Positions 7,010-14,875 of a stretch of DNA of 24,704 nt are shown in pieces (the first letter of the stretch is position 1; the number at the start of each line of letters is the position of its first letter). Source of the DNA: Bacillota bacterium. Its GTDB lineage: Bacteria > Bacillota > Desulfotomaculia > Desulfotomaculales > JAJYZD01. The notes below the pieces were generated by a model. That model did not search any database. It had not been told where the DNA came from and worked only from the letters and a program-made list of their open reading frames with translations. The stretch spans positions 1-24,704 of the forward strand of contig JAJYZD010000016.1 in assembly GCA_021800315.1 (NCBI GenBank). The letters run 5' to 3'. The position numbers were made by a program, and so were the translations under genes.

Positions 7010-7589
7010 AGGGGTGGACCCCCTCCAGGCTGGGGTCGCGATCCGACATGCGCAGACCTGTCAACTAATTTTGGCGCCCCAATGAGACATGCCGGAAAGG
7101 TTCACCATAATCGGCCGGTTCGCCGATTACCAAACCAGGGCCGCAGGACGGATGATCCGGTCTGACCGGTCTTCGGGGTATTCCCGGTCGTAATAATTCC
7201 TCCATGGCAGGAATCGCGGCCTCCCCTGTCCAATACATGGCACGGGAGGCCGACGAATGTTATTACTCGCCCGCGGGGACAACCGGCTCATCAACCGTCC
7301 CCACCGGTAGGGAAACCCAGGGAGTCAGGCCTGTGTATTTACAGCCCATCCACTTATTCACAAACAGGATCCGGGACCTGTGCATAACGTGGATTTGCGG
7401 CCGGATGGTTTTGGGGTGCCGCATAAAGCGCTTTCCCCCCGTATCCCGGATTTTCAACTTACTCCCCGCGGGACTCCACTTGGGGCTTGACCGCAAAGAC
7501 AGTTCATTCGCGAGGAGTTCAGTGCCTGGGTTCCCCATCCTGATTGGGCGCCGTGAAATCGACTACTGGCGGTAAAGGGAGAATGACTT
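7010..7589. other. Gene-poor spacer; one weak minus-strand ORF
   Basis: Nothing firm. GACCCC/GGGGTC at 7017-7037 could form a weak hairpin after the MFS stop, and AATCGGC 7109-7115 pairs with GCCGATT 7122-7128. A minus-strand frame with ATG near 7424 down to 7263 would give about 53 residues after a GGGGGGAAA ribosome-like site, ending TVDEPVVPAGE. No family is recognised and no neighbour supports it. Confidence 0.35.
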
Positions 7590-8285
7590 ATGAAAGTATA
7601 CACGTTCATGGTTTACCTGGGTGGGTTGCCGCAAAAAAAGCCTGATCCACCCTGGCGGAAAATAGAGATAGCCGGCAGCCGGACACTTGACGACTTGCAC
7701 GAAGCTACTTTTGACGCTTTCGACCGGGAGGGCGATACCTGCGTTTACGCATTCTTCACAGGGCGGTTCGAGTGCGACCCCCACGAAGGAATCAAATATA
7801 CATCACCGGAAGGGATGACCGGGAGGGGAGAGCGGGATTCCACGGAAACCACGGTGGAATCCCTGGGCCTCAAGGTGGGGGAATATCTGCGCTACGTTTT
7901 TAACTTTCCTGCCGAATGGTGGCACGTTGTCGAAGTGACGGATATTGAAGAGCGTGAGGAGGGGGCTTTAAGATATCCGCGGGTGATAGAGAAACGTGGT
8001 GAGTCGCCTGGTCCGGAGGACTGGGTTGCATACCTCAATTCCGCACTGCTGTTCCCTTTCGAGGCCGAAGTTTCGGAGTGCCAGGACGATGGTCCGTTGC
8101 GCATGGGTGACCGGCTGGTTGTCGGGAAGGTCGTCCGGGAAGACGACAAGTACGGTGTGCTTGTCGAGGGCAGGGTGGGACGCCGGAAGTTCCATTTTGC
8201 CTTGATCGACTTGGAGTTGGTGGACCAGGATTCTCCCAACCGGAGGGCTGTCGACGAGTACAAGGAGTGGTTCCCTCGCGGGTAG
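7590..8285 (+). CDS. pRiA4b ORF-3-like domain protein
   Basis: 231 residues. Residues 1-130 match the plasmid pRiA4b ORF-3 fold (PF07929): a first strand (KVYTFMVYLGG), the conserved RTLDDLHEATFDAFDREGD helix (one residue beyond its core), YAFFTGRFE, then VGEYLRYVFNFPAEWWHVVEV, with the last block typical of the family. The C-terminal 80 residues form a second unit (PFEAEVSECQDDGPLRMGD to EYKEWF) that often follows this domain, and its ending NRRAVDEYKEWF is characteristic. The biochemical function is unknown; many copies sit on plasmids or in variable regions. The ribosome site AGGGAG is nine bases before the ATG. It stands alone and converges on the yitT-like gene. Confidence 0.8.
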   Translation: MKVYTFMVYLGGLPQKKPDPPWRKIEIAGSRTLDDLHEATFDAFDREGDTCVYAFFTGRFECDPHEGIKYTSPEGMTGRGERDSTETTVESLGLKVGEYLRYVFNFPAEWWHVVEVTDIEEREEGALRYPRVIEKRGESPGPEDWVAYLNSALLFPFEAEVSECQDDGPLRMGDRLVVGKVVREDDKYGVLVEGRVGRRKFHFALIDLELVDQDSPNRRAVDEYKEWFPRG

Positions 8286-8407
8286 ACCATGGCCTGTGGT
8301 TTGCGGTCCGCGGGACTCTCCCGGCCCAAACACCGGGGGGTCTCGTTCCTGGTACTTTGGTCCCATTGCCATGCGGACCGGGTTTCCGGCCGGCCGGCAA
8401 TGTCACG

Positions 8408-9283
8408 CTAGAACGTAAAACCTTTGCCCATTACCTCGACGGTTTCCGTCACGAAGACAAAAGCCTTTTTGTCTATTTCGGCTACGATCTCCTTTATCTT
8501 GGCAATTTCGAAATGGTTCACGACACAGTTGATAACCATCTTCGAGTTGCCGGAAAAAGCCCCTTTCCCTTCCAGGTAAGTTACCCCGCGATGCATCTCA
8601 CCCATTATCCGTTCCGCTATTTCCGTATTATGCTCGGATATTATGGTTACGTATTTGTTTTGATTGATGCCGCTGACCACCGAATCCGTAACCTTGCTGC
8701 CAACCCACATGCTGATGGCTGTATACATGGCTATTTTTAGATCGAAAAAGAAAAGGGACAGGGCCAGGATCAGGATATTGCAATAGAAAGAGGTCGTTCC
8801 GATGGAGATGTTTCTTTTCTTCTTCATGATCAGGGATATGATGTCCGTGCCCCCCATGGAAGCGCCCTGCCTGAAGGTGATGCCGCTGCCCAAACCGCCG
8901 ACTACGCCCGAAGCGATGGCGGCCAGGAATATGTCGATGTGGGGCCTGGGGATAAACGGTCCCAGCAGGGGCAACATGATGATGAGCATACCCGCCCCGA
9001 CCGCGCTGTAAACGATCAGTTTCCTGTCCAGGACCAGGAGACCCCAGATAAAAATCGGCAGGTTCAGAACAAATATGCCGAGGTAAAAGGGAACGGGAAG
9101 CGTGTAGTGGGCTATCAGGGCCAGGCCGGACACGCCGCCCGAGAGCAGCCTGTACGGCAACACGAAAGCCTCGTAGGATATGACCAACAGGATGGAACCC
9201 AGGATTATGCCGGCCAGTTTCCTGCCGACGGTTATGGTGTTCCTTTGCAACCTGGCCAGTTTGACTTTGGTTTTCCTCTTCAC
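8408..9283 (-). CDS. YitT family membrane protein with DUF2179 tail
   Basis: 291 residues. A basic N-terminus (MKRKTKVKLARLQRN) leads into five or six membrane helices (about 22-215). The YitT signatures are present: LPYRLLSGGVSGLALI near 43-58 and the glycine-rich GVVGGLGSGITFRQGASMGG followed by TDIISLI. Residues 226-288 are the soluble DUF2179 domain (NKYVTIISEHNTEIAERI, GRGV-like GEMHRGVTYLEGKG, FVTETVEVMGKGF). It sits in the cell membrane; the family may move an unknown solute, and the DUF2179 part may sense a ligand, but neither is proven. Start GTG 9283 is chosen for GGGAGG six bases upstream. A possible frameshifted small gene lies just upstream in the same direction. Confidence 0.88.
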   Translation of the reverse strand: MKRKTKVKLARLQRNTITVGRKLAGIILGSILLVISYEAFVLPYRLLSGGVSGLALIAHYTLPVPFYLGIFVLNLPIFIWGLLVLDRKLIVYSAVGAGMLIIMLPLLGPFIPRPHIDIFLAAIASGVVGGLGSGITFRQGASMGGTDIISLIMKKKRNISIGTTSFYCNILILALSLFFFDLKIAMYTAISMWVGSKVTDSVVSGINQNKYVTIISEHNTEIAERIMGEMHRGVTYLEGKGAFSGNSKMVINCVVNHFEIAKIKEIVAEIDKKAFVFVTETVEVMGKGFTF

Positions 9284-9318
9284 GGACGGCCTCCCGGATA
9301 TTTTGACTTGGATGTTGC

Positions 9319-9501
9319 CTATGGCCGCCAGGAGATCGTGAGCGTGGCCTGCTCCAGGGGAAACACTTCGACCATGGGTCCGACGCGGAAGAGAACGTTG
9401 AAACGGAACCTTGTTCGCCCCCCGGAATCGGCACGTCGACCAGTTCGAAACCGGCTCCGGGCGCGTTCGCCCGCACCGCTTTTATGGCGGCACTTCGTTT
9501 T
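9319..9501 (-). pseudogene. Possible small gene broken by a frameshift at a C6/G6 run
   Basis: On the minus strand, the part before the homopolymer reads well in one frame (AIKAVRANAPGAGFELVDVP), and the part after it reads well in another (RTRFRFNVLFRVGPMVEVF, then LEQATLTISWRP and TAG at 9319). The two frames meet at six consecutive G (plus-strand C6 at 9418-9423); adding one G would join them into about 60 residues. No family is recognised and no good start was found. It would sit 35 bases upstream of the yitT-like gene. It could be a decayed gene, a sequencing error, or chance. Confidence 0.3.
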
Positions 9502-9556
9502 CCCGGACTTCCTGTCCATATGATACTACGGCCGGCAGGGGAAGGGAAGGGAACGG

Positions 9557-9585
9557 TTGGCATTCCTCTTTTTTCGGGATATAAT
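9557..9585 (+). promoter_or_regulatory. Strong sigma-A promoter for the mannose-1-P guanylyltransferase gene
   Basis: TTGGCA 9557-9562, a 17-base spacer, and a perfect TATAAT 9580-9585. The expected start of transcription is near 9592, leaving a leader of about 29 bases with GGAGGG before the ATG at 9621. Confidence 0.85.
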
Positions 9586-9620
9586 GGAGCAAAGCCAAGT
9601 CCAACGGTGGAGGGAAGCCC

Positions 9621-10643
9621 ATGCTGTATGCAGTCATCATGGCCGGTGGAACCGGGCAGCGGTTCTGGCCCCTGAGCCGCAGGGCCAGGCCGAAGCAGTT
9701 TCTGCCGCTTATGGGGGACCGCACCATGCTCCAGGCCACCGTGGACCGGCTCACCGGATGGATCCCGGAGGAAAACATCATCGTCGTCACCGGCCAGGCG
9801 TACCTGGATACGGTGAGCGAACAGCTGCCGCGGATCGGGAACGTCCTGGGCGAACCCTGCGGGCGGGATACGGCCGCGGCGGTGGGGCTGGCCGCGCGGC
9901 AACTCGTGGACCGGGACCCGGCGGCGGTCATGGCCGTGCTGCCGGCCGACCATTTCATCGCCGACCCGGAGAGGTTCCAGACGGTGCTCCGCGCCGCCGC
10001 GGGGTGGGCGGCGGGCGGCGAGTGGCTGGTGACCATGGGCGTCCCTCCCACCCGGCCGGATACCGGCTACGGATACATCCGCCGGGGGGAAAAGATGGAT
10101 GGAGACGTTTACCGGGTGGAGAGGTTCACCGAGAAGCCGGACGCGGAGCGGGCCCGGGAATTCCTTGCCAGCGGTCGCTACCTTTGGAACAGCGGTATGT
10201 TCGTTTGGCGGGCCGACCTGATCCTGCGGCTGATCGCCCGCTATCTGCCGGAGTTGGCCGCCGGGCTGGCCGGAATCGGGCGCGGGGAAAAGCTGGCCGA
10301 AGTGTACCCCCGCCTGCCCAGGATATCCATTGATTACGGCGTTATGGAGCGAGCGGACCGGGTGCTGGTTCTGCCGGGGGATTTCGGCTGGGACGACGTC
10401 GGCTCCTGGCCGGCCCTGTGCCGGGAAGCGGGGGAGAACGTCCTGGAGGCGAAAGGGGTGTTCCTGGAAACCACCGGGAGCATCATCCGCGTGCCCGGCC
10501 GGGTGGTGGCCACCCTGGGGATCAGGGACCTGGTCGTGGTGGACGACGGCGATTGCCTGCTGGTCTGCGCGAAGGAGCGGGCCGTCGACCTGAAGCTCGT
10601 TACCGGCGCCCTGGCGGAAGCCGGCTTCGCCGACGCGCTGTAA
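9621..10643 (+). CDS. manC: Mannose-1-phosphate guanylyltransferase
   Basis: 340 residues. Makes GDP-mannose from mannose-1-phosphate and GTP in the cytoplasm, feeding surface polysaccharide or glycolipid synthesis. Nucleotidyltransferase signature GGTGQRFWPLSRRARPKQF spans 9-27. Further motifs: EPCGRDTAAA 78-87, LPADH 107-111 (metal-binding Asp), TGYGYI 148-153, FTEKP 169-173, WNSGMFVW 189-196, SIDYGVME 236-243 and GWDDVGSW 256-263. All key residues are present. It is monofunctional: the C-terminal phosphomannose-isomerase domain of two-headed ManC/AlgA proteins is absent. The ATG follows GGAGGG by about six bases. It has its own promoter, and its stop is two bases from that of the convergent oxidoreductase gene. 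No other sugar-nucleotide gene is in the window. Confidence 0.93.
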   Translation: MLYAVIMAGGTGQRFWPLSRRARPKQFLPLMGDRTMLQATVDRLTGWIPEENIIVVTGQAYLDTVSEQLPRIGNVLGEPCGRDTAAAVGLAARQLVDRDPAAVMAVLPADHFIADPERFQTVLRAAAGWAAGGEWLVTMGVPPTRPDTGYGYIRRGEKMDGDVYRVERFTEKPDAERAREFLASGRYLWNSGMFVWRADLILRLIARYLPELAAGLAGIGRGEKLAEVYPRLPRISIDYGVMERADRVLVLPGDFGWDDVGSWPALCREAGENVLEAKGVFLETTGSIIRVPGRVVATLGIRDLVVVDDGDCLLVCAKERAVDLKLVTGALAEAGFADAL

Positions 10644-10645
10644 GG

Positions 10646-11743
10646 CTAATGATACGAGGTCCAGAGGCGCTTTAGCAGAAAGAGGAGTCCTCCGGTCTCC
10701 AGGGCGTGGTGACCCTCGATGAGGCGTTTAAACCAGTAGGCCGGAAGTCCGACCATGGTGCGGCGGGAACCGAGGCGGCCCGCCCCCGCCTTGCCGAAGT
10801 TGGCGAAAATGCCGCGCATCCTGGGCCCAAAGGGCTGTTCGGCCTCCCCTCGCAAACGGCGGGGCAGGTTCTGGCCGATCCAGTAGCCGCTTTGCACCGC
10901 CACCTGGGCGTTCGGGGGAACCGTCTCCCCCCCGGGGAAGCGCATGGCGGCGAGATCGCCGGCTACGTACACCTCGGGGTGGGCGGGCGGGTGGAGGAAG
11001 GCGTCGACCGTCACCCGGCCCTGCCGGTCCGCCGGCAGGCCGGACGCCAGGGGCGAACCCCGCACCCCGGCCGCCCAGATCAAAAGGTCATAGGGCAGGA
11101 CCTCGTCCCCGAGGAGCAGTTCCCCCGGGTGCAAGCCCGTCACCATCCGCTCCTTCCGGATGGTGATGCCCTTACGGGTCAGGAGGCGCTCCACGTATTC
11201 GGACAACTCCGGGGTAAATCCGGGCACCAGGCGGGGGGCGGCCTCCAGAAGAAAGATCCGCAGTTCGGCGTTGTCGGCGAGAGCCGCGGCCAGTTCCGTA
11301 CCGGTGAGTCCCCCGCCCACGATGACGGCCCCGGCGCCGGGAGGCAGGGCGGATACCCGGCTACGGATCTCCAGGGCGTCGTTTAAACCGGTGAGCACCA
11401 GGGCTTCCCGGGCCACGTCCTTCAGACCGTAAAACTCCGGTACGGACCCAGGGGCCAGGATCAGGTAATCGTACGGCAGGCCGCCCGACCGGAGGACCAC
11501 CCGGCGCGCGGCGAAGTCTATCTCTCCGGCCCGGTCGATCACCAGACGGTGGGGTTCTCCTACCACCCGGTCCAGGTCGATGCGGATGTTGTCGGGGGCC
11601 TCGCTGCCGGAGACCACTTCCGGCAACTGGGTCGTGAAGTAGTGGTAGGGATCTTCGTTCAGCAGGGTGACCACGGCGTGGTCCTTCAACTCCAAGAAGG
11701 CCGTCAACCCCGCGTAACCCGCTCCGACGATCAAAATTTCCAT
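10646..11743 (-). CDS. NDH-2-like FAD/NAD(P)-dependent oxidoreductase
   Basis: 365 residues with two Rossmann folds. FAD-binding GAGYAG is at 7-12 and LAPGS at 96-100. The NAD(P)H-binding GGGLTGTE is at 143-150, then WAAGV 223-227 and the FAD-contacting VAGD 260-263. AQVAVQ at 279-284 matches the quinone-site AQxAxQ motif of type II NADH dehydrogenases. The hydrophobic tail (GLPAYWFKRLIEGHHALETG, then LLFLLKRLW) would attach it to the membrane face. It most likely passes electrons from NAD(P)H to quinone or menaquinone without pumping protons; it is somewhat shorter than classic NDH-2 (about 400-430), so a related ferredoxin- or sulfide-linked role is possible. No ribosome site precedes the ATG; see the promoter entry. 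It is divergent from the deoxynucleoside kinase gene. Confidence 0.87.
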   Translation of the reverse strand: MEILIVGAGYAGLTAFLELKDHAVVTLLNEDPYHYFTTQLPEVVSGSEAPDNIRIDLDRVVGEPHRLVIDRAGEIDFAARRVVLRSGGLPYDYLILAPGSVPEFYGLKDVAREALVLTGLNDALEIRSRVSALPPGAGAVIVGGGLTGTELAAALADNAELRIFLLEAAPRLVPGFTPELSEYVERLLTRKGITIRKERMVTGLHPGELLLGDEVLPYDLLIWAAGVRGSPLASGLPADRQGRVTVDAFLHPPAHPEVYVAGDLAAMRFPGGETVPPNAQVAVQSGYWIGQNLPRRLRGEAEQPFGPRMRGIFANFGKAGAGRLGSRRTMVGLPAYWFKRLIEGHHALETGGLLFLLKRLWTSYH

Positions 11744-11749
11744 GGCCGT

Positions 11750-11755
11750 ATTGTA
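11750..11755 (-). promoter_or_regulatory. -10 box placed for a leaderless transcript
   Basis: On the minus strand TACAAT ends six bases before the ATG of the oxidoreductase gene, so transcription would begin at or next to the A of the start codon. No Shine-Dalgarno sequence lies between them. The -35 region is poor. Confidence 0.4.
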
Positions 11756-11792
11756 ACCGGTTTAAGGCCGGATAATCCCGGCCGGATTCGGC

Positions 11793-11848
11793 CCGTAGAA
11801 ATAGGCGGGCGTCCCGGGCTTGACCTTCGATACGTTCGGCTTCTACGG
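11793..11848. repeat. 8-bp perfect inverted repeat in the divergent spacer
   Basis: CCGTAGAA at 11793-11800 and TTCTACGG at 11841-11848 lie 40 bases apart between the divergent oxidoreductase and kinase genes. They could be a stem in the kinase leader or a paired binding site. A TTGACC at 11819-11824 lies inside, but no good -10 box follows at the right distance. Confidence 0.35.
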
Positions 11849-11890
11849 TTGGCGGACGAGGATTGATCCGGGGAAAAGGGGTGGGGGCAA

Positions 11891-12550
11891 ATGGCCGATA
11901 ACAAGGTGCAGATGGTAATTGACGGCATGACCGGTGTCGGTAAGACAACCCTGGTCGAAATCCTGGCCAGGGAGCTGGACCTGGAGCCGTTTAACGAAAT
12001 ATTCGAAGACGAGAACCAACTGTTGCACAAGTTCTTTCATGACCGGACTAAGTGGGCTTTTCCGATGCAAATCAGTTTCCTGAACCACAGGTTCAGGCAG
12101 TATAAGCAGGCATGCCGGCTTAATTCGGCCATAATGGATCGCTCTATTTTTTCCGATAATATTTTCGCCTTGATGTACAAAGAACTCAGCTATTTTACCC
12201 CGGAGGAATACAACGTCTATTTCGATCTGTTGCAAAACATGTTGGAGCACATAAGGCCGCCCATGTTGATCGTTTATCTGCGGGTCTCCGCCAAAGAGGC
12301 TATCAGGCGTATAAAAAAGAGGGGGAGGCCGGACGAATTAGATGTTGAAGATAATTATTGGCGAAAGCTCTGCTCCTTTTACGACGACATCTACAGGCAT
12401 TACTCAGGCGATTTACTTGTAATTGATGTTGACGCATTGGATTTTGTGCGGTTCAAGGACCACAGGATCCGGATTGTCGGTGAAATAAAAGAAAGGTGGG
12501 AGTCGCTTCTCTCCTCCGGGGGGGACTTTTCCCGGTATACATCGCCGTAA
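11891..12550 (+). CDS. Deoxynucleoside kinase (dNK/dGK-dAK family)
   Basis: 219 residues, the usual family size. Phosphorylates a deoxynucleoside with ATP for nucleotide salvage in the cytoplasm. P-loop GMTGVGKTT is at 12-20. FPMQISFLNHRFRQY at 57-71 is the substrate-pocket helix. DRS at 83-85 is the conserved motif whose Asp and Arg act at the 5'-hydroxyl (MDRSIFSDNIFA). The basic lid is IKKRGRPDE at 141-149. Which base it prefers cannot be read with certainty; Gram-positive members are mostly deoxyadenosine or deoxyguanosine kinases. The ATG follows a purine-rich GGGGTGGGGGC. The gamma-carbonic-anhydrase-like gene starts 35 bases after its stop, so the two may be cotranscribed, with no evident functional link. 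Confidence 0.88.
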   Translation: MADNKVQMVIDGMTGVGKTTLVEILARELDLEPFNEIFEDENQLLHKFFHDRTKWAFPMQISFLNHRFRQYKQACRLNSAIMDRSIFSDNIFALMYKELSYFTPEEYNVYFDLLQNMLEHIRPPMLIVYLRVSAKEAIRRIKKRGRPDELDVEDNYWRKLCSFYDDIYRHYSGDLLVIDVDALDFVRFKDHRIRIVGEIKERWESLLSSGGDFSRYTSP

Positions 12551-12585
12551 CCGAAGCACACCAACACCAGGGAAAGGAAGATTGT

Positions 12586-13122
12586 ATGCTGTTGTCATTT
12601 AAGGGGATCAAACCCCGGGTGGCCGAAACCGCGTTCGTAGCCCCCGACGCCACCCTCGTCGGCGACGTCACCGTGGGGGACCAGGCCAGCATCTGGTTCG
12701 GGGCCCGGCTGAGGGGCGACATGGGCCCAATCGTCGTGGGCGCCAGGAGCAACATCCAGGACAACGTGATCATCCATCTGGAGATCGACGGCCGCACGGT
12801 CATCGAAGAGGACGTCACCGTGGCGCACGGAGCCGTCCTGCACAACTGCACCCTCAAAAAGGGCTGCCTGGTGGGCATGAACGCCGTGGTGCTGGACAAC
12901 TCGGTGGTGGGAGAGGGTGCCATGATCGCGGCCGGCAGCGTGGTGGTGCCGGGCAGCGAGATTCCGCCCGGTTGCCTGGCCGTCGGCATACCGGCCCGGC
13001 CGAAGAAGGAACTCTCCGGCGGCTCGCTCAACTGGGTGGATAAGAGCGCCGACGCCTACGTCCGGCTGGCGGAAAGCTACCTCAGGGAAGGCACCGGGAG
13101 GGTTTTTTCGCCGGAAGGGTAA
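12586..13122 (+). CDS. Gamma-class carbonic anhydrase-like hexapeptide-repeat protein
   Basis: 178 residues, a left-handed parallel beta-helix built from hexapeptide turns (VAPDATLVGDVTVGDQASIW and onward), followed by a C-terminal helix. The three zinc-binding histidines of the gamma-carbonic anhydrase family are all present: H64 (VIIH), H81 (VAHG) and H86 (VLHN). The conserved Arg-Asp pair is also there (RGD 43-45), as is Q58 in NIQDN. It would reversibly hydrate carbon dioxide, or bind related ligands as in the YrdA/PaaY branch, which lacks the acidic loop of Methanosarcina Cam, as does this one. ATG 12586 is preferred over longer forms because AAGGAAG lies six bases upstream and the family starts here. 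Cotranscription with the kinase gene is likely. Confidence 0.88.
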   Translation: MLLSFKGIKPRVAETAFVAPDATLVGDVTVGDQASIWFGARLRGDMGPIVVGARSNIQDNVIIHLEIDGRTVIEEDVTVAHGAVLHNCTLKKGCLVGMNAVVLDNSVVGEGAMIAAGSVVVPGSEIPPGCLAVGIPARPKKELSGGSLNWVDKSADAYVRLAESYLREGTGRVFSPEG

Positions 13123-13128
13123 ATAATG

Positions 13129-13157
13129 TTTACAAAGCTCCCAGACCGTGATATAAT
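13129..13157 (+). promoter_or_regulatory. Strong sigma-A promoter for the zinc-ribbon gene
   Basis: TTTACA 13129-13134, a 17-base spacer, and a perfect TATAAT 13152-13157. Its -35 begins seven bases after the preceding stop codon. The leader of about 120 bases has a small hairpin (CCTGA 13165-13169 with TCAGG 13173-13177) and ends in a very strong ribosome site, AAAGGAGG. Confidence 0.85.
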
Positions 13158-13285
13158 ACTATCGCCTGAGGTTCAGGAACAAGCAAGAGCGAAAGCCTCC
13201 ATCTCGATTGCCATCGGTAGCGGGGAACAGGTCTGCTTTATTCCCTGGTCGCCGGAGGGCAATAGAAATCAAAGGAGGTTTTTTT

Positions 13286-13576
13286 GTGTTCGAGGACAAG
13301 ATCCTGACCTGTCGTGACTGTGGGAGAGAGTTCGTCTTCTCGGTATCCGAGCAGGAATTCTTCGCCGAGAAAGGGTTCACCAACCTGCCGGGGCGTTGCC
13401 CGGAGTGCCGGTCGGCCCGCAAACAGAACAGTCGGGGCGGCGGTGGCTACGGCCAGCGCGAAATGTTCCCGGCCGTGTGCGCCGCCTGCGGGCGGGAGAC
13501 CCAGGTGCCGTTCCAGCCGCGGGGCGACAGGCCGGTCTACTGCCGGGACTGCTTCTCGCAGAACAGGGGTTACTAG
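13286..13576 (+). CDS. Small double zinc-ribbon protein
   Basis: 96 residues from GTG 13286, set by AAAGGAGG eight bases upstream. Eight cysteines form two four-Cys zinc sites: C9/C12 with C38/C41 (TCRDCG and RCPECR), and C65/C68 with C86/C89 (CAACG and YCRDC). The first half is the probable zinc-ribbon domain PF13451 with its diagnostic EQEFFAEKGFTNLPGRC stretch. The middle is a flexible glycine-rich linker (RGGGGYG). The family is common in Firmicutes and neighbouring phyla; its function is unknown, perhaps nucleic-acid or protein binding. A strong promoter, strong ribosome site and perfect terminator imply abundant expression as a one-gene unit. Confidence 0.9.
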   Translation: MFEDKILTCRDCGREFVFSVSEQEFFAEKGFTNLPGRCPECRSARKQNSRGGGGYGQREMFPAVCAACGRETQVPFQPRGDRPVYCRDCFSQNRGY

Positions 13577-13590
13577 GCCACAGGAAAAAA

Positions 13591-13621
13591 GACCGCCGGT
13601 CAAGCCGGCGGTCTTTTTTTT
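13591..13621 (+). terminator. Perfect rho-independent terminator
   Basis: GACCGCCGG 13591-13599, loop TCAAG, CCGGCGGTC 13605-13613, then eight T. The preceding A6 also lets it act on the other strand. Confidence 0.95.
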
Positions 13622-13653
13622 ACCCGTATGCGACCGCCCTTATTTGGTTACAC

Positions 13654-14856
13654 ATGGTAAGAGATGTTGTTCTTGGGAGGCGGCGCGCCCTGTTCCTGTT
13701 GGCACTGAAAAACGTTCTGCGAAAAAAGGCCGTGGCCTGCCTGGCCCTCCTGGGTGTGGGACTGGGCAGTTCCCTGATCATTGTTCTGCTCTCCCTGTCC
13801 GGAAGCCTGAACCGGAACCTGGACCGGACCGTCTCCGCCCTGGCGGGTAAACTGGTGGTATCCCCCAGGGACGCCCTTTTCGGCGGCATCTTTTTCGGTT
13901 CGGGCACGCCGCTGCCGCCCGGGGACCTGGCGACGGTGCGTGAAACGAAAGGAGTTCGGAATGCCTACGGGCGGGTGTCGGCCAGTCTGCACCCGGCCGA
14001 CTTTCCGGACCTGGTCCTGCCGTTCACCGGCTATTCTCCGGAAGAGATTCAAGCCGCCGCCGGTACGCCCTTCGCCGAAGTGGTGCGCGGGCGGGCGCCG
14101 GCCAACGACAAGGAGATCATCGTCGGCCGGAGGCTTGTTGACACTTTGTCTTTCCTCGGCCGCAAACTGGCGGTGGGAGATACCCCTTCGTTCCAACTGC
14201 CGGACGGCGCTACCATCGACCTGCGGGTGACCGGGGTCTTCCAAACGGGGGACGAGATCACCGACACTTCCGTCGCCGGATCAATCGGCCTGGCCAGGCA
14301 ATTGGCATCCCTGCCCCAAAACGACTATTCCAGCCTGGCCGTCCGGGTGGAGCGACCGGACGAGGTGCTGCCCGTGGAACAGTCCCTCCTCGCGGAGATG
14401 GCCAAAAGCGATCCGCCCGTACAGGTGGTGGCGCCCAAAAACCTGCTCGACCCCCTGGCGGCGAGCACGAAGGCGGTCGACCGGCTCCTTCTCGCCATAT
14501 CCTTGTTGAGCGCCCTGGGCAGCACCCTCTTCATCTCCATCATCATGTCCATTACCGTCGTCGAAAGAATGAAGGAATTCGCGGTTTTAAAGGCCGTCGG
14601 CTGGTGCGGCCGGCACGTAACCACGCTGGTGCTGGCCGAATCCCTGATCCTGAGTCTGGCCGGCACCGCCCTGGGGCTTGCCCTGGGCTGCGGCGGCGCC
14701 CTGGTGTTGGGCCGGTGGCTGAAGCCGGGGGTCCCCGCCTGGCCCCAACTGGTCCAGGTGGCCGTACTGGCCGTCCTCGTGGGCACGGTCGGGGGCATCT
14801 TCCCGGCCTGGCGGGCCGGCCGGGTAGCCCCGGCCCTGATCTTGCACCAAGGTTAG
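13654..14856 (+). CDS. MacB/FtsX-type ABC transporter permease
   Basis: 400 residues. Layout of the FtsX/LolC/MacB class: a first membrane helix (about 27-48), a large extracytoplasmic domain (about 55-270), then three helices (277-302, 328-352, 365-384). The coupling segment ERMKEFAVLKAVGW at 304-317 and the final PAWRAGRVAPALILHQG are standard. With the ATPase encoded next to it, it would form a mechanotransmission-type complex that moves a lipoprotein, peptide or drug, or signals across the membrane, rather than a channel-type importer. ATG 13654 lacks a clear ribosome site; the frame is open further up through the terminator, but those codons are not protein-like. Starts slightly inside the gene cannot be excluded. 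Confidence 0.87.
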   Translation: MVRDVVLGRRRALFLLALKNVLRKKAVACLALLGVGLGSSLIIVLLSLSGSLNRNLDRTVSALAGKLVVSPRDALFGGIFFGSGTPLPPGDLATVRETKGVRNAYGRVSASLHPADFPDLVLPFTGYSPEEIQAAAGTPFAEVVRGRAPANDKEIIVGRRLVDTLSFLGRKLAVGDTPSFQLPDGATIDLRVTGVFQTGDEITDTSVAGSIGLARQLASLPQNDYSSLAVRVERPDEVLPVEQSLLAEMAKSDPPVQVVAPKNLLDPLAASTKAVDRLLLAISLLSALGSTLFISIIMSITVVERMKEFAVLKAVGWCGRHVTTLVLAESLILSLAGTALGLALGCGGALVLGRWLKPGVPAWPQLVQVAVLAVLVGTVGGIFPAWRAGRVAPALILHQG

Positions 14857-14875
14857 CCGGGAAGGAGTAACGAAC

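Noticed and set aside
8628..9953. 441-codon minus-strand open frame
   Set aside because: It overlaps the yitT-like and guanylyltransferase genes out of frame and has a biased, Pro/Gly/Arg-rich composition; it is a shadow of GC-rich coding DNA.
13126..13317. 63-codon frame starting right after the carbonic anhydrase-like gene
   Set aside because: It lies on the strong promoter and leader of the zinc-ribbon gene and has no ribosome site.
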